A DNA stretch of 64,000 nucleotides from Verrucomicrobiales bacterium. GTDB taxonomy: Bacteria; Verrucomicrobiota; Verrucomicrobiia; Limisphaerales; J093. Made by a program: the position numbers and the translations under genes. Below the pieces are notes generated by a model. It was not told the DNA's origin. It did not search any database and was given only the letters and a program-made list of their open reading frames with translations. The stretch spans positions 62,001 to 126,000 of the forward strand of contig JACKPV010000025.1 in the NCBI GenBank assembly GCA_024233305.1, in the 5' to 3' direction. The first letter of the stretch is position 1. Each line of letters begins with the position of its first letter. Below, in pieces: positions 43,677 to 52,826 of the stretch.

Positions 43677-46600
43677 ATGAAACCCATTGTCCGGCTCGCG
43701 GCCTTTCTTCTGCTCGGTCTTGGTCGGTGCGTGCTTGCGGACGATCCCTGGCTCGGCTTCCCGGCGGGCAACGGCCCCGGCGAAGGGCGGCACATCGTCC
43801 TGATCAGCGGCGACGAGGAGTATCGCTCCGAGGAGGCCATGCCCATGCTGGGCCGCCTGCTGGCGCAGCGCCACGGGTTTCGGTGCACGGTGCTCTTCGC
43901 GCTGGATCCGGCCACCGGCGGGATCGATCCCAACACCACCGACAACATCCCCGGACTCGAAACGCTCGAGGACGCCGATCTGATGGTGGTGTTCACCCGC
44001 TTCCGCGATCTCCCGGACACGCAAATGCGGTTCGTGGATGCCTATCTCGAGGCCGGAAAGCCGGTCATCGGCATCCGCCCGTCGGTGGTGGCTTTTCGGC
44101 CGCCGCGGGAAAGTCGGTTCTTCAAATACAGTTCCGACAACAACGGGCCGGAATACGCGGGCGGTTTCGGCCAGCAGGTGCTTGGTGCGACCTGGATTTC
44201 GCATCACGGACGGCACGGCGCGGAGAGCACCCGCGGGTTGCCGGTCGAGGCGCTGGCGGGACATCAGATCCTGCACGGCGTCGGCCCGATGTGGGGACCG
44301 ACGGACGTCTACACGGTGCGCACGCCCATCCCCAGCGACGGCGAAGTCCTGGTGATGGGCGAAGTGCTCCAGGGAATGGACCCGACCGATCCGCCGGCGG
44401 ACAAAGCAAGAATGCCGCTCGCCTGGACCCGCTCGTATCGCACGGCGACGGGCACCGCGCGGGTGTTCACGACCACGATGGGCGCCAGCCAGGATTTCCT
44501 CGACGAGAACTTCCGGCGCCTGGTGGTCAACGCGTGTTATTGGGCAACTGGCATCGAGGAGCGGATTTCACCGCGCAGCAATGTGGACTTCGTTGGCGCC
44601 TATGAACCGACGCCGTTCGGGTTCGACGGTTTCCGGAAGGGCTTGGTCCCGGACGGCCTGGCCGATGGGATTCCGCCCGCCGCGGCAACGAACGTCATCC
44701 GCCAAGTCGCGGATTCCCGATGGATGGCGCGGGCGGGCGCAATGGGGGCCTCGTGGCGTTTCGATGCGAACGGGCTGCGGCCCGGCATTTGGAGGGACCT
44801 TCGGACCGGCCGGCAACGAATCGTCGAGGGCGAAGCGTTCGAGATTTCGCTCGCGGACGGGAGCCGGTATCCGGCGTCGGCCATGCTGATCGAGCGCGAG
44901 CCGAAGGTGGTTTCACTGGCCGCTGATCCGCAGGCCGCTCGTCAGGCGGCCCGCCTCGGCGGGCAGGCGTTGGAAGCCGGCCTGCGCTCCCGGGACGGAC
45001 GGCTGCGGATCGGCTGGCGCGTGGTCACAACGGAACAAAGCGATCATCTGCGGCAGGAACTCGCCATCCAGGCGACCGAACCGGACTGTGTGATCGACGA
45101 AATCCGTTGGTTGGATACCAAGTGGCCGGACGCGGCGCAACCGGGGACGGTGGATGGGTCGCCGCTCGTGGCCGGACCGTTCTTCTTCGGTTGCGAGGAT
45201 CCCATGGCCCGCAACGAAATCGTCCGCACCAACCGGGTTGTCGGGGAATGGGCGCCGTTCGATCCGGGCGCCACGCGGCGCACTTCACGCGCCTGGTGGT
45301 TGCCCGCCGAAGCGGTGACCCGCGGGGAAGTGCGGATTGAATTCCGCTACGATCACGGCCCCCACCGCCTCGATATCTGGCGTGTGGCGCTCCGGGCGAA
45401 TGGACAGGAGATCGCGGCCGACGAACACCACGGGCACACGGGCACTTCAGCATCCGCCAACACTTACCGGTTGAGCGTCCCGGCAATGGATCGCGAGACG
45501 GACTTCGAGTTGATCGCCGTAGTCGGGACGGATCCCGGCTTCGGGTTGCCGCCCGGTCGCCGGGTGGAATCATGGGGCGAGGTCCGGCTCAGCGCGCCGA
45601 CGGGCCGGGTGACCTGCCGTCTGCCGCGCCGGGCGCCGTTGGGGCAATGCGAGACGTTGGCAACGAGTTTCGTCGTGGGCACGGCGCCGCAGGGACAATT
45701 GCGACGGGCGTTCCTGCGCTATCTGGAGCAGGAGCGCGCGCACCCTTATCGGACGTTCCTGCATTACAACTCCTGGTACGACACCGCCTGGCAGCCCTTT
45801 GCATTGAACGAGATGAACTGCCTCGAGGCCATCGAACTGATCGGGAAACGCCTGGTTCGCCGGCACGGGGTGGTGATCGACGCGATGGTATTCGACGACG
45901 GCTGGGATGATCCGCGGACGTTATGGCGGTTTCACTCGGGATTCCCGCAGGGGTTCACGCCGCTGGCGGAGCGCTGCCGGGAATACGGCACGCAGCTCGG
46001 GGTCTGGTTGTCCCCGTTCGGCGGGTATGGCGAACCGAAGGCACGGCGGCTCGAATTCGGCCGGGCCCAGGGCTTCGAGATCAACGCGACGGGGTTTTCG
46101 ATGGCCGGCCCGGAATACTACGCGAACTTCAAACGCGCCTGCGTCGAGATGATCGAGCGCTACGGCGTGAACCACTTCAAGTTCGACGGCATTGCGGCGG
46201 GCATGTATGCCGACGGCGGGGCGGATTATGTGCGCGACACGGAAGCCATGCGGCGCTTGATGCTCGAATTGCGCGAAGTAGCCCCGGCGGTTTACATCAA
46301 CTTCACCACCGGTTCCTGGCCGTCGCCCTTCTGGCTGCGGTTCGCCGATTCGCTGTGGCGGCAGGGCGGCGACATGGGGCTGGCGGGCAAGGGCCCGCGG
46401 CAGCAGCAATGGCTGACCTACCGCGATCAGGAGGTCTACCGCAACGTGGTGCGCAAAGGGCCGTTGTTCCCGCTGAATTCGCTGATGACCCAGGGGGTGG
46501 CCTATTCGCGACAGGGTTCCGCCGGCGATCCCACGTTCGATTCCGCTGGATTCAAGGACGACGTGCGGGCGTTCTTTGGCGGCGGGACCGGGTTGCAGGA

Positions 46601-46991
46601 ATTGTATATCCAGCCGGGCCGCCTGACCGACGTCGATTGGGCCGTGCTGGCCGAGGCCGCCAAGTGGTCACGGGCCAATGCCGATGTGCTCATCGACACG
46701 CACTGGATCGGCGGCGATCCCGGGAACCTGGCGGTTTACGGTTACGCGTCGTGGCGACCGGGGAAGGGCATCCTCATGTTGCGCAATCCGGATGATGCTC
46801 CGCACGCGTTTGCCCTCGACGTGGGCGCGGCATTCGAGTTGCCCGCTGGCGCCGCGGCGCGTTATCGGTTGCGCAGCCCTTGGGCGGAGGAGGCTGGCGA
46901 GCCCGCCTTGGAGACGCGGGCGGGTGAGCCGTTGGCCGTGTCGTTGCAGCCGTTCGAGGTGTGGGTGCGAGAGGCTACGGCCATCCGGTGA
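43677..46991 (+). CDS. ThuA-like domain fused to a GH36/alpha-galactosidase-like glycosidase, secreted
   Basis: 1104 aa from ATG 43677 (signal MKPIVRLAAFLLLGLGRCVLA); the frame is open further upstream only because it runs into the tandem repeats. Residues ~25-290 are a ThuA-like (trehalose-utilisation, glutamine-amidotransferase-like) domain: GRHIVLISGDEEYRSEEAMPMLGRLLAQRHGF, LEDADLMVVFTRFRDLP, FGQQVLGATWISHHGRHG, MPLAWTRSYRTATGTARVFTTTMG. A linker (~300-360) and beta domain (~400-660) lead to a GH36/GH31-type barrel (~690-950): FLHYNSWYDTAWQPFALNEMNCLEAIELI, DAMVFDDGWDDPRTLW, GTQLGVWLSPFGGYG, GVNHFKFDGIAAG (likely nucleophile Asp). Inferred role: export-linked glycan hydrolysis; the fusion is uncommon. 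No cotranscribed neighbour. Confidence 0.85.
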   Translation: MKPIVRLAAFLLLGLGRCVLADDPWLGFPAGNGPGEGRHIVLISGDEEYRSEEAMPMLGRLLAQRHGFRCTVLFALDPATGGIDPNTTDNIPGLETLEDADLMVVFTRFRDLPDTQMRFVDAYLEAGKPVIGIRPSVVAFRPPRESRFFKYSSDNNGPEYAGGFGQQVLGATWISHHGRHGAESTRGLPVEALAGHQILHGVGPMWGPTDVYTVRTPIPSDGEVLVMGEVLQGMDPTDPPADKARMPLAWTRSYRTATGTARVFTTTMGASQDFLDENFRRLVVNACYWATGIEERISPRSNVDFVGAYEPTPFGFDGFRKGLVPDGLADGIPPAAATNVIRQVADSRWMARAGAMGASWRFDANGLRPGIWRDLRTGRQRIVEGEAFEISLADGSRYPASAMLIEREPKVVSLAADPQAARQAARLGGQALEAGLRSRDGRLRIGWRVVTTEQSDHLRQELAIQATEPDCVIDEIRWLDTKWPDAAQPGTVDGSPLVAGPFFFGCEDPMARNEIVRTNRVVGEWAPFDPGATRRTSRAWWLPAEAVTRGEVRIEFRYDHGPHRLDIWRVALRANGQEIAADEHHGHTGTSASANTYRLSVPAMDRETDFELIAVVGTDPGFGLPPGRRVESWGEVRLSAPTGRVTCRLPRRAPLGQCETLATSFVVGTAPQGQLRRAFLRYLEQERAHPYRTFLHYNSWYDTAWQPFALNEMNCLEAIELIGKRLVRRHGVVIDAMVFDDGWDDPRTLWRFHSGFPQGFTPLAERCREYGTQLGVWLSPFGGYGEPKARRLEFGRAQGFEINATGFSMAGPEYYANFKRACVEMIERYGVNHFKFDGIAAGMYADGGADYVRDTEAMRRLMLELREVAPAVYINFTTGSWPSPFWLRFADSLWRQGGDMGLAGKGPRQQQWLTYRDQEVYRNVVRKGPLFPLNSLMTQGVAYSRQGSAGDPTFDSAGFKDDVRAFFGGGTGLQELYIQPGRLTDVDWAVLAEAAKWSRANADVLIDTHWIGGDPGNLAVYGYASWRPGKGILMLRNPDDAPHAFALDVGAAFELPAGAAARYRLRSPWAEEAGEPALETRAGEPLAVSLQPFEVWVREATAIR

Positions 46992-47275
46992 ACATCGTGG
47001 GGAAAGCGTTGGTGGATGACGCCGCGCTAACCGAAGGGAGCACCTTTGGGAACGCGCCGGCAACCTGCCGCAGCGGAGCGGAGCGAGGACGGGCCTGCCT
47101 CGGCGAAGCGTTGCGAAGACGGGAGCGCAGCGGCGACCTGCTTTTTGCACGGCAAGTCAGGTGGTAAACACGACCCGCCGGCAGTGACATCGGTTGGGGA
47201 TGTTGGAACCTGTCGTGGTGTCTCGCCGGGAGTTCCAGCCGGAGTTGCTGCCACATCTCAACGCCTGGACGCGGA
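46992..47275. other. Gene-free stretch after the ThuA-glycosidase gene
   Basis: No gene is supported. It contains the sequence GCAGCGGAGCGGAGCGAGGACGGG with several GGAGCG-type short repeats, then leads into the transposase remnant at 47276. Confidence 0.4.
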
Positions 47276-47440
47276 GTGCCCTTGGGCCTGCTGGACGTGC
47301 CGTGTTGGGGGCGGGAGCCGGTCGCGGCGAGCGCCTCCCCGGCGCGGGCGCAACGCCAAATCGATCGACGAGAAGGCATCCTATCGGTGGCTCCAGACGT
47401 ATCCGCAAGCGACCGCGGCGGCCCGGCGCACTCCATAAGG
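47276..47440 (+). pseudogene. Frameshifted remnant of an IS4/Tn5-like transposase
   Basis: In one frame PLGLLDVPCWGREP, and in another frame further on AKSIDEKASYRWLQTYPQATAAAR, match consecutive parts of Tn5-type transposases (a 'GxxxGLLxxxxWxR' strand and an 'I..KESxRWL' helix). The frame change and missing flanks make it a fossil. The following sequence GGCGCACTCCATAAGGGG echoes the tandem-repeat anchor at 42500-43635. Confidence 0.4.
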
Positions 47441-47551
47441 GGCCGCTCCCATCGAGTAGAGCCGGCAGGGGCTGCCGCCCCTGCACCCCGCCTCGGTTTC
47501 CCCTTCGGACGCGCTGGGAACAGGACGACAGAGCTTCAGAGTTCAGAGGGT

Positions 47552-50500
47552 TCAGAGTTCAGAGAATGGGGACGCCACCAACCGAAAACCGATGTACCTG
47601 TCCCGGAAGTTCGGAACGTTCCAGCCGCGGCAGGCACAACGCGCGAGGTCACGGACGCTGAGCCAGGAGCCGCCCCGCAACAGAGGGCGGGTATTGCCTT
47701 CCAGGCGATCGTCCACCTGCTTCTCATAGTCGCGATAGTCGTCCCGCCATTTCGTCCGACACCATTCCCAGACGTTGCCCACCATGTCGCGCGCGCCGCA
47801 TTCGGCTTCTCCCGTGGGGAACATGCCCACCGCGCTGGGATGGCCGATGCCGGTGTCGCTCATGTTGCAGCGCTGCGGCAGGTCGTCCCCGGCGTTGCCC
47901 CACGGATAGACGCGTCCGTCCGTATGCCGGGCCGCGCGCTCCCATTCCGCCTCGCTGGGCAGGGCAACCGAGCTGCCGAGGCGCTCCGAAAGCCAGGCAC
48001 AGAACGCCACCGCTTCAAACCAGTTGACGTCGACCACCGGCGCGTTGCGGGAACGAAACACCTCGCCGGAGTTACCGGGCCCTCGCCGGATTTCATGTTT
48101 CCATTCGCTCCCGGTCCAACCGCGCCCCTTGACCCTCCCGTCCTCCCAATAGCCGGCAGCCCGGGCGACGCTCCACCATTTTTCCTGCGCATAGCCGCCC
48201 GCATCCACAAAGGCCTGATACTGCGCCACCGTCACCGGGTAACGAGCAATGCGGTAGGAGCGGGTAAGCAGTCGGCACTCGAACTGCGGGGTCTCCTTCC
48301 ATCCCGGGACGACGTCCTTGGTGCTGCCCATGGTAAACGAACCCTCCGGAATCTCGATCCAGTCGATGTCCGGCAGCCCATCGTCAGTCAACCCGACGCC
48401 CTTGCGGAAATCGCCCAAACGGCCCAACACCGCTCCGGCGGCGGCCCGGTCCACGGGCGGCAGATGGCCGCCGTCCACCAGTTCGGTCAACCATGCCCGC
48501 ACGTGGCCCAGGCAAACCTCGTTGACCCGGCTGAGTTCGCCGGTGCGGGCGATGCCGGTTTCGTTCAAGACCTGTCCCGCCAGCATGGCCAGCCACCAGT
48601 CGCGGTCCGCCGCTTGTGGAATCCGCTCCGTTTCGCATTCGTCCGGGCAAAGCGCGGCCACCAGCGACCACGCGGAATGATGCGCCCCGCGCGCGGCCTT
48701 GGCCCCGGCCAGAAGCACGACCTCGCGCCAGCGCTCGATGTCCCCCTGCGCCAGTTTGACCAGTTGATCCGGGAACTGCGCCTGCGTGAGGTGTCGGGCG
48801 GCGAGGTATTCCTGGAAGGTCCGGTGCGGCAGGCTGTAGACCCCCTCGGCGCGATGGAGCAGCAGCCCGGCCCGGTCGCGCACATACTCGACCACGCGCC
48901 CCGGTTTGAGGTCGGCATCAGCGGCCTTCATCAGGGCGTCCACCAGATCCGCCTGCGGGATGTCGGCCGCGCCGGTGCGCTCGGGCTGGTCGCGGTGGGC
49001 GCGGAAGGCGACTTCCTCGATGGCCTGTTGAATGCGCGGGCGCGGGGCGCTGAACCACTCGGCGGCACTCTCGGTCTGCAACACGGGGCGTCCGTCCGGC
49101 CCGACGACAACCTTGGGTTTCTCCCAGAAATCGAGCAGGAGGTTGACGCTTTCCTCGTAGAGTTCCTCGCGTTGGTCCGGCAGCGCGCCGCCCCGCCAGG
49201 CGTGGAGCGACGCCATGAGGGTAAGCAGCAGCGGACGCCGGGCGAGTTCACGCAGGGTGGCGCCTTGCGCGATGGCCTGTTGGAGCAACGCGGCCCGGCC
49301 CTGCGCTTCCTCCTTCGTGAATTTGCGACGCACGGTGCGGACATGATCGTACCAGTGGCTCACAAAGGTCCTTACCTGCTCGTCGCTGAACGGCGCGATC
49401 ACCGCCTCGGTGAACCCGGGCAACCGCCATTCCTGCCGTTGATAGGCATAGGTGCGGCTGGTCAGGAGGAAACGGAGCTTCGGGAAGTCGTGCTGCAGAT
49501 CAAGCACGGCCTGCTTGACGAACTCGCGGCGGTGACGTGCCTCGGGCACCTCGTCCAGGCCGTCGAGGATCAGCAGACCGCCCTGCTCGACCAGATGCTT
49601 GCGCAGGAGCGGCTCGAAGTGCGCCAGGCCCGAACCCAGCCGGCGGACGAAGTGCTGGAACAATTGCGCGCCGGCCCGATCGCCCGAGTTGCCTTCGACC
49701 TGCGCCGCGAAGTCGCGCAACACGATGCGCAAGGGCAGCAGCGGACCGACCTGCCAGGATTCGCCGAGGAGCTTGAGGTTGGCGGTCTCGTTCCCGAGGA
49801 GTTCGCCGGCGAGCGCGAGGGCGAGGAAGTTCGCGAAGGTGGTCTTGCCCGAGCCGGGATCGCCCAGCAGGACCGCGCAAGGACTGCGGCTGGCGAAGGC
49901 GGTGACGGATTCGCGGGTGTCGCGTTCGGCGAGCATCTCCGGGGAACGCCCGGCGCGGCGGGCTGGGTCCGGCATCTCGCGGCCGAGGGTGTCGAGTTCG
50001 GTGTAGACGGCGGCGAGTTGGAGGCGGGTTTCCTCGTTGTCGGTGGCGGCCTTGCGATCGATGCCCGAGAGATCGAGGAAGGCGGTGTCGCGGATGACCT
50101 GGTTGAGGTAGTTCCAGAGCAGGGCTTTGGGATCCGGCTGATCCGGTGGCGGCGGGCTCAGAAAGACGGTCCACTGCTGGATGAGCTTGAGCGTCTCGAC
50201 GCTGCCGATGGCGAATCCGCCCGGTCCCGTGCTGATCGCCCGCGGTCCCCCGAGCCCGGCGGCGGCGGCTTCGTGCGGGTAATAGCGGGCGAAGAGCTTC
50301 GGGGCGCACTCGCGCAGGAGGCTCTCGATCCGTGCCTGGCCCCAATGATGCACGGCGAGTTCCGCGCGCGGGCTTTGGGCCAGCAGCCACTCGCGCTCTT
50401 TTGGCGTGAGGTCGTGCGGCGTGATGAGAATCCAGTGCCGGAGGAAGTCGAATTTCGTGGCCGCGCGCTTCAGCGAGTCGGTGATTTGCGCCGCCTTGTT

Positions 50501-50746
50501 GCCCTTGTGAATGCCGTCCCAAAGCCACTTGAACTGGAAGCCAACGGGGCCCTCGAACCCCGGCACCCCACCCTGGCGCGCCAGGCCGTCCAAACCGTCG
50601 TCGCCGCCTGCGCCGCCGGTGGGTTCGTAATCGAAGTCCTCGGCATTCGCGAAGAGGATAAGCAACTGGTTCAGCAGACGTTCGAACTCGTGCCCGCCGG
50701 CCGCGCCCTTGTCGATCCGCTCGGTAAGTGCAGGAAGATTGCTCAT
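47552..50746 (-). CDS. PD-(D/E)XK nuclease-like-NACHT-FGS conflict protein
   Basis: 1064 aa from ATG 50746 (MSNLPALTERIDKGAAGGHEFERLLNQLLILF); the longer frame to 50863 was rejected because its extension is low-complexity. Residues ~15-165 resemble a Mrr-type PD-(D/E)XK domain: HEFERLLNQL, GGAGGDDGLDGLA (metal Asp) and VGFQFKWLW (QxK). Residues ~270-520 are a NACHT ATPase: CAVLLGDPGSGKTTFANFLAL (Walker A, ~296), GGLLILDGLDEVPEARHR (Walker B, ~395) and RRPLLLTLMASLH. Residues ~790-1064 are an FGS domain: IEIPEGSFTMGSTKDVVPG, YPVTVAQYQAFVDAGGY, LPSEAEWERAARHTDGRVYPWG, ARDMVGNVWEWCRTKW, PLLRGGSWLSVRDLARCACRGWNVPNFRDRYIGFRLV. Same layout as the gene at 38795-42316 with another effector; likely an immune or self-killing sensor. 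Confidence 0.86.
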   Translation of the reverse strand: MSNLPALTERIDKGAAGGHEFERLLNQLLILFANAEDFDYEPTGGAGGDDGLDGLARQGGVPGFEGPVGFQFKWLWDGIHKGNKAAQITDSLKRAATKFDFLRHWILITPHDLTPKEREWLLAQSPRAELAVHHWGQARIESLLRECAPKLFARYYPHEAAAAGLGGPRAISTGPGGFAIGSVETLKLIQQWTVFLSPPPPDQPDPKALLWNYLNQVIRDTAFLDLSGIDRKAATDNEETRLQLAAVYTELDTLGREMPDPARRAGRSPEMLAERDTRESVTAFASRSPCAVLLGDPGSGKTTFANFLALALAGELLGNETANLKLLGESWQVGPLLPLRIVLRDFAAQVEGNSGDRAGAQLFQHFVRRLGSGLAHFEPLLRKHLVEQGGLLILDGLDEVPEARHRREFVKQAVLDLQHDFPKLRFLLTSRTYAYQRQEWRLPGFTEAVIAPFSDEQVRTFVSHWYDHVRTVRRKFTKEEAQGRAALLQQAIAQGATLRELARRPLLLTLMASLHAWRGGALPDQREELYEESVNLLLDFWEKPKVVVGPDGRPVLQTESAAEWFSAPRPRIQQAIEEVAFRAHRDQPERTGAADIPQADLVDALMKAADADLKPGRVVEYVRDRAGLLLHRAEGVYSLPHRTFQEYLAARHLTQAQFPDQLVKLAQGDIERWREVVLLAGAKAARGAHHSAWSLVAALCPDECETERIPQAADRDWWLAMLAGQVLNETGIARTGELSRVNEVCLGHVRAWLTELVDGGHLPPVDRAAAGAVLGRLGDFRKGVGLTDDGLPDIDWIEIPEGSFTMGSTKDVVPGWKETPQFECRLLTRSYRIARYPVTVAQYQAFVDAGGYAQEKWWSVARAAGYWEDGRVKGRGWTGSEWKHEIRRGPGNSGEVFRSRNAPVVDVNWFEAVAFCAWLSERLGSSVALPSEAEWERAARHTDGRVYPWGNAGDDLPQRCNMSDTGIGHPSAVGMFPTGEAECGARDMVGNVWEWCRTKWRDDYRDYEKQVDDRLEGNTRPLLRGGSWLSVRDLARCACRGWNVPNFRDRYIGFRLVASPFSEL

Positions 50747-50917
50747 GTCACATGCAGAGGCGTTGGCTGGCTTTGATCCCGTTCGGTGACCCGCGTGGCA
50801 TGGCGTCATGCTGCCAGCAGCCCACACCCGTTTCCAGCCCCTTCGCCAGAGCCGTCGCGCCAATCGCCGTCCGAACCACCCCGCGACGCCCCCCCCCGGG
50901 AGGCCGGCGTTCGGGCG

Positions 50918-51283
50918 CTACAAACCGCGGTAGACACACCGCGCGGTGCACGTCTCGGCGACCACGACCTCTGCGAGCAGGGGCAACGCCGGTTTCAGGC
51001 GCTCCCAGATCCAGATGGCGATGTTCTCGCTGGTCGGGTTCTCGAGGCCCGGGACTTCGTTCAGGTAACGGTGGTCGAGTTGTTCCCAAAGCGGCTTGAA
51101 GGCACGCGTGATGTCCGCGTAATCGATCAGCCAGCCAAGTTCGGGATCGCACTCGCCGCGGACCACGAGCTCCGCCTGGAAGCTGTGCCCGTGCAACCGG
51201 CGGCACTTGTGCGTCTCCGGCAAACGGGGCAACAAGTGCGCGGCCTCGAACTGAAACGTCTTCCGCAATTCCATCGCATTCAT
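50918..51283 (-). CDS. queD: 6-carboxy-5,6,7,8-tetrahydropterin synthase
   Basis: 121 aa from ATG 51283 (MNAMELRKTFQFEAAHLLPRL; a second ATG at 51274 is possible). Family motifs: FEAAHLLP (first zinc His), THKCRRLHGHSFQAELVV (catalytic Cys and the HGH zinc pair), GWLIDYADITRAFKPLWEQLDHRYLNE (catalytic Asp-His region), PTSENIAIWIW and VVVAETCTARCVYRGL (terminal Glu). It converts 7,8-dihydroneopterin triphosphate into 6-carboxytetrahydropterin in the queuosine/7-deazaguanine pathway. No queC, queE or folE lies next to it. The 170 bp to the NACHT-FGS gene holds nothing. Confidence 0.95.
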   Translation of the reverse strand: MNAMELRKTFQFEAAHLLPRLPETHKCRRLHGHSFQAELVVRGECDPELGWLIDYADITRAFKPLWEQLDHRYLNEVPGLENPTSENIAIWIWERLKPALPLLAEVVVAETCTARCVYRGL

Positions 51284-51431
51284 GGGCAAAGCTCGAACCA
51301 ACCGACCGCCGACTCGCAGTCCCGGCACAGCCCCCGTAGCGGGCGGCGCAAACACCGGGACGCGCGCGAAGCCTCGCCGCAGCGGGCGGGCGCGGAACGG
51401 GCAACCGGCAGGAACCAAACGGTCATTTGTG

Positions 51432-52826
51432 TCAATAGTGAGGACTGACCCCTTGGGTTTCGCATTCGTGCCAGGTGATCAGGTCGCCGAGGGCGGGGCG
51501 GGCGTCGTGGCGCCAGGTCAGCGGGGGTTGCTGCATGCGGCCCAACGGGCAGATCCGCGGGACGCCGCGGCGGGCGAGGCGGACGGCAAGTTCGGCTTGT
51601 TTCCCCCGCGGCGCCTCGACCGCCACCGTCGAGATCCGGCCGCGCATCCGTTCGAGCCCCGGCAACATCGCGTCCGCATCCCCCACCGCTTTCACATGCA
51701 CGAAACGATGGAGGCACGAGGGTTGGAACTCGGGGTCCGCATCGTAAACGACCGTCCACGCCGTGGATTCGCGACTTTGCCACAGCCGCGTCTCCGGCCC
51801 CGCGGCCGCCCGGACTTCGTAAAACGCCCGGCGCGACACGATGTCCGCCGCCACCAGCGCATCCACCGGGCCGCGCGGTTGCCGGACTTCAGCGGCTTCA
51901 AGAGCCGCCGCCAGCGCTTCGGCGAACTTCTCCGCGCCCAGTCGCCCCCCGGTTTCGACGTAGAACGCGTGCGGTGACAGGCAACCGAGCTGGTCCCACG
52001 CCGTGACATCCGCGGCGGCCGCCGCCACGACCCGCGGCAGTTCGCGCGGCGACATCACCTCCTGCGCGATGAAGCCCACGCTCGCCCGATGACCGAAGCC
52101 CAGGAACCGCACCCCGTCGGGCAACCGCCGCCGCAGGCTCGCGATGGTTTCGTCGCTGCCCATCGCGGTGACACAGTCGGCCTGCTCCCACAACACCGCC
52201 TCGATCTTCTCCGTCCCGCCGGGCCATTCGGCGAGTTCGAGGCAAGCGGCCAGTTTCGCGTCCACCTCCCGCACCGAGTGAGCGAACAAGCGCGGCAGAA
52301 ACGAAGTGCCCCGCGCGCACTTGACGAACTGCGCCGAACGCACGAGCAACCCGAGCACTATGCTCGTGATCGGCGGATTCGGCAGCATGCCGCCCGTGAC
52401 ATGCACCAGAAACTCGGGGCCCACCGCCATCGCCGTGGCCAGCCCCGGAAGATCGCCCGCATCATCGCCTTCCGGCGCGACGAGCCGGTCCAACCGGTGC
52501 CGGTGCCCGAGATCCTGCGCCACCAACGCCCGCAACGAGGCGACCGTGATCGAGCCGAACAACTCGTCGAGCCCCCGCGCGATCGTCGCGCGCGAAAAGC
52601 CCGTCTGTTCCGGCCCGTCCGCCAGCGCCAGCGCGCGGAACGGGTTGTCCGGTTGCAGCCAATCCCCGGCCACCCTGGCCAGCACTTCGATCAGGTCCGA
52701 CGTGGTTCGCTCCGCCAGGTAACGACGCCGGTTCGATTTCAGCGTCAGGCAGGCATCGAGAATCATCGCCGGCGTCAACGCCGCGTCGTCCGGCACGTCC
52801 GCCAGGTAGTAGTCGGGCAGTCTCAT
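51432..52826 (-). CDS. luxC: LuxC-type acyl-CoA (fatty acid) reductase
   Basis: 464 aa from ATG 52826, which overlaps the upstream luxE stop by 4 bp (ATGA). Features of the aldehyde-dehydrogenase-like LuxC fold: VGPEFLVHVTGGMLPNPPITSIVLGLLVRSAQFVKCARGT, VLWEQADCVTAMGSDETIASLRRRLP, FLGFGHRASVGFI and the nucleophile segment DQLGCLSPHAFYVE (Cys). With LuxE it forms the fatty acid reductase that turns activated acyl groups into aldehydes with NADPH. No luciferase genes are near, so the aldehyde serves another purpose. The last codons (QGVSPHY-stop) come from a dispersed 19-bp repeat (51434-51452), which probably reshaped the 3' end. Confidence 0.9.
   Translation of the reverse strand: MRLPDYYLADVPDDAALTPAMILDACLTLKSNRRRYLAERTTSDLIEVLARVAGDWLQPDNPFRALALADGPEQTGFSRATIARGLDELFGSITVASLRALVAQDLGHRHRLDRLVAPEGDDAGDLPGLATAMAVGPEFLVHVTGGMLPNPPITSIVLGLLVRSAQFVKCARGTSFLPRLFAHSVREVDAKLAACLELAEWPGGTEKIEAVLWEQADCVTAMGSDETIASLRRRLPDGVRFLGFGHRASVGFIAQEVMSPRELPRVVAAAAADVTAWDQLGCLSPHAFYVETGGRLGAEKFAEALAAALEAAEVRQPRGPVDALVAADIVSRRAFYEVRAAAGPETRLWQSRESTAWTVVYDADPEFQPSCLHRFVHVKAVGDADAMLPGLERMRGRISTVAVEAPRGKQAELAVRLARRGVPRICPLGRMQQPPLTWRHDARPALGDLITWHECETQGVSPHY

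Noticed and set aside
50918..51283. 7-deazaguanine DNA modification (Dpd-type) defence system linked to the NACHT-FGS gene
   Set aside because: Only queD is present; none of the Dpd transglycosylase, nuclease or helicase genes is nearby, so ordinary queuosine synthesis is the simpler reading.
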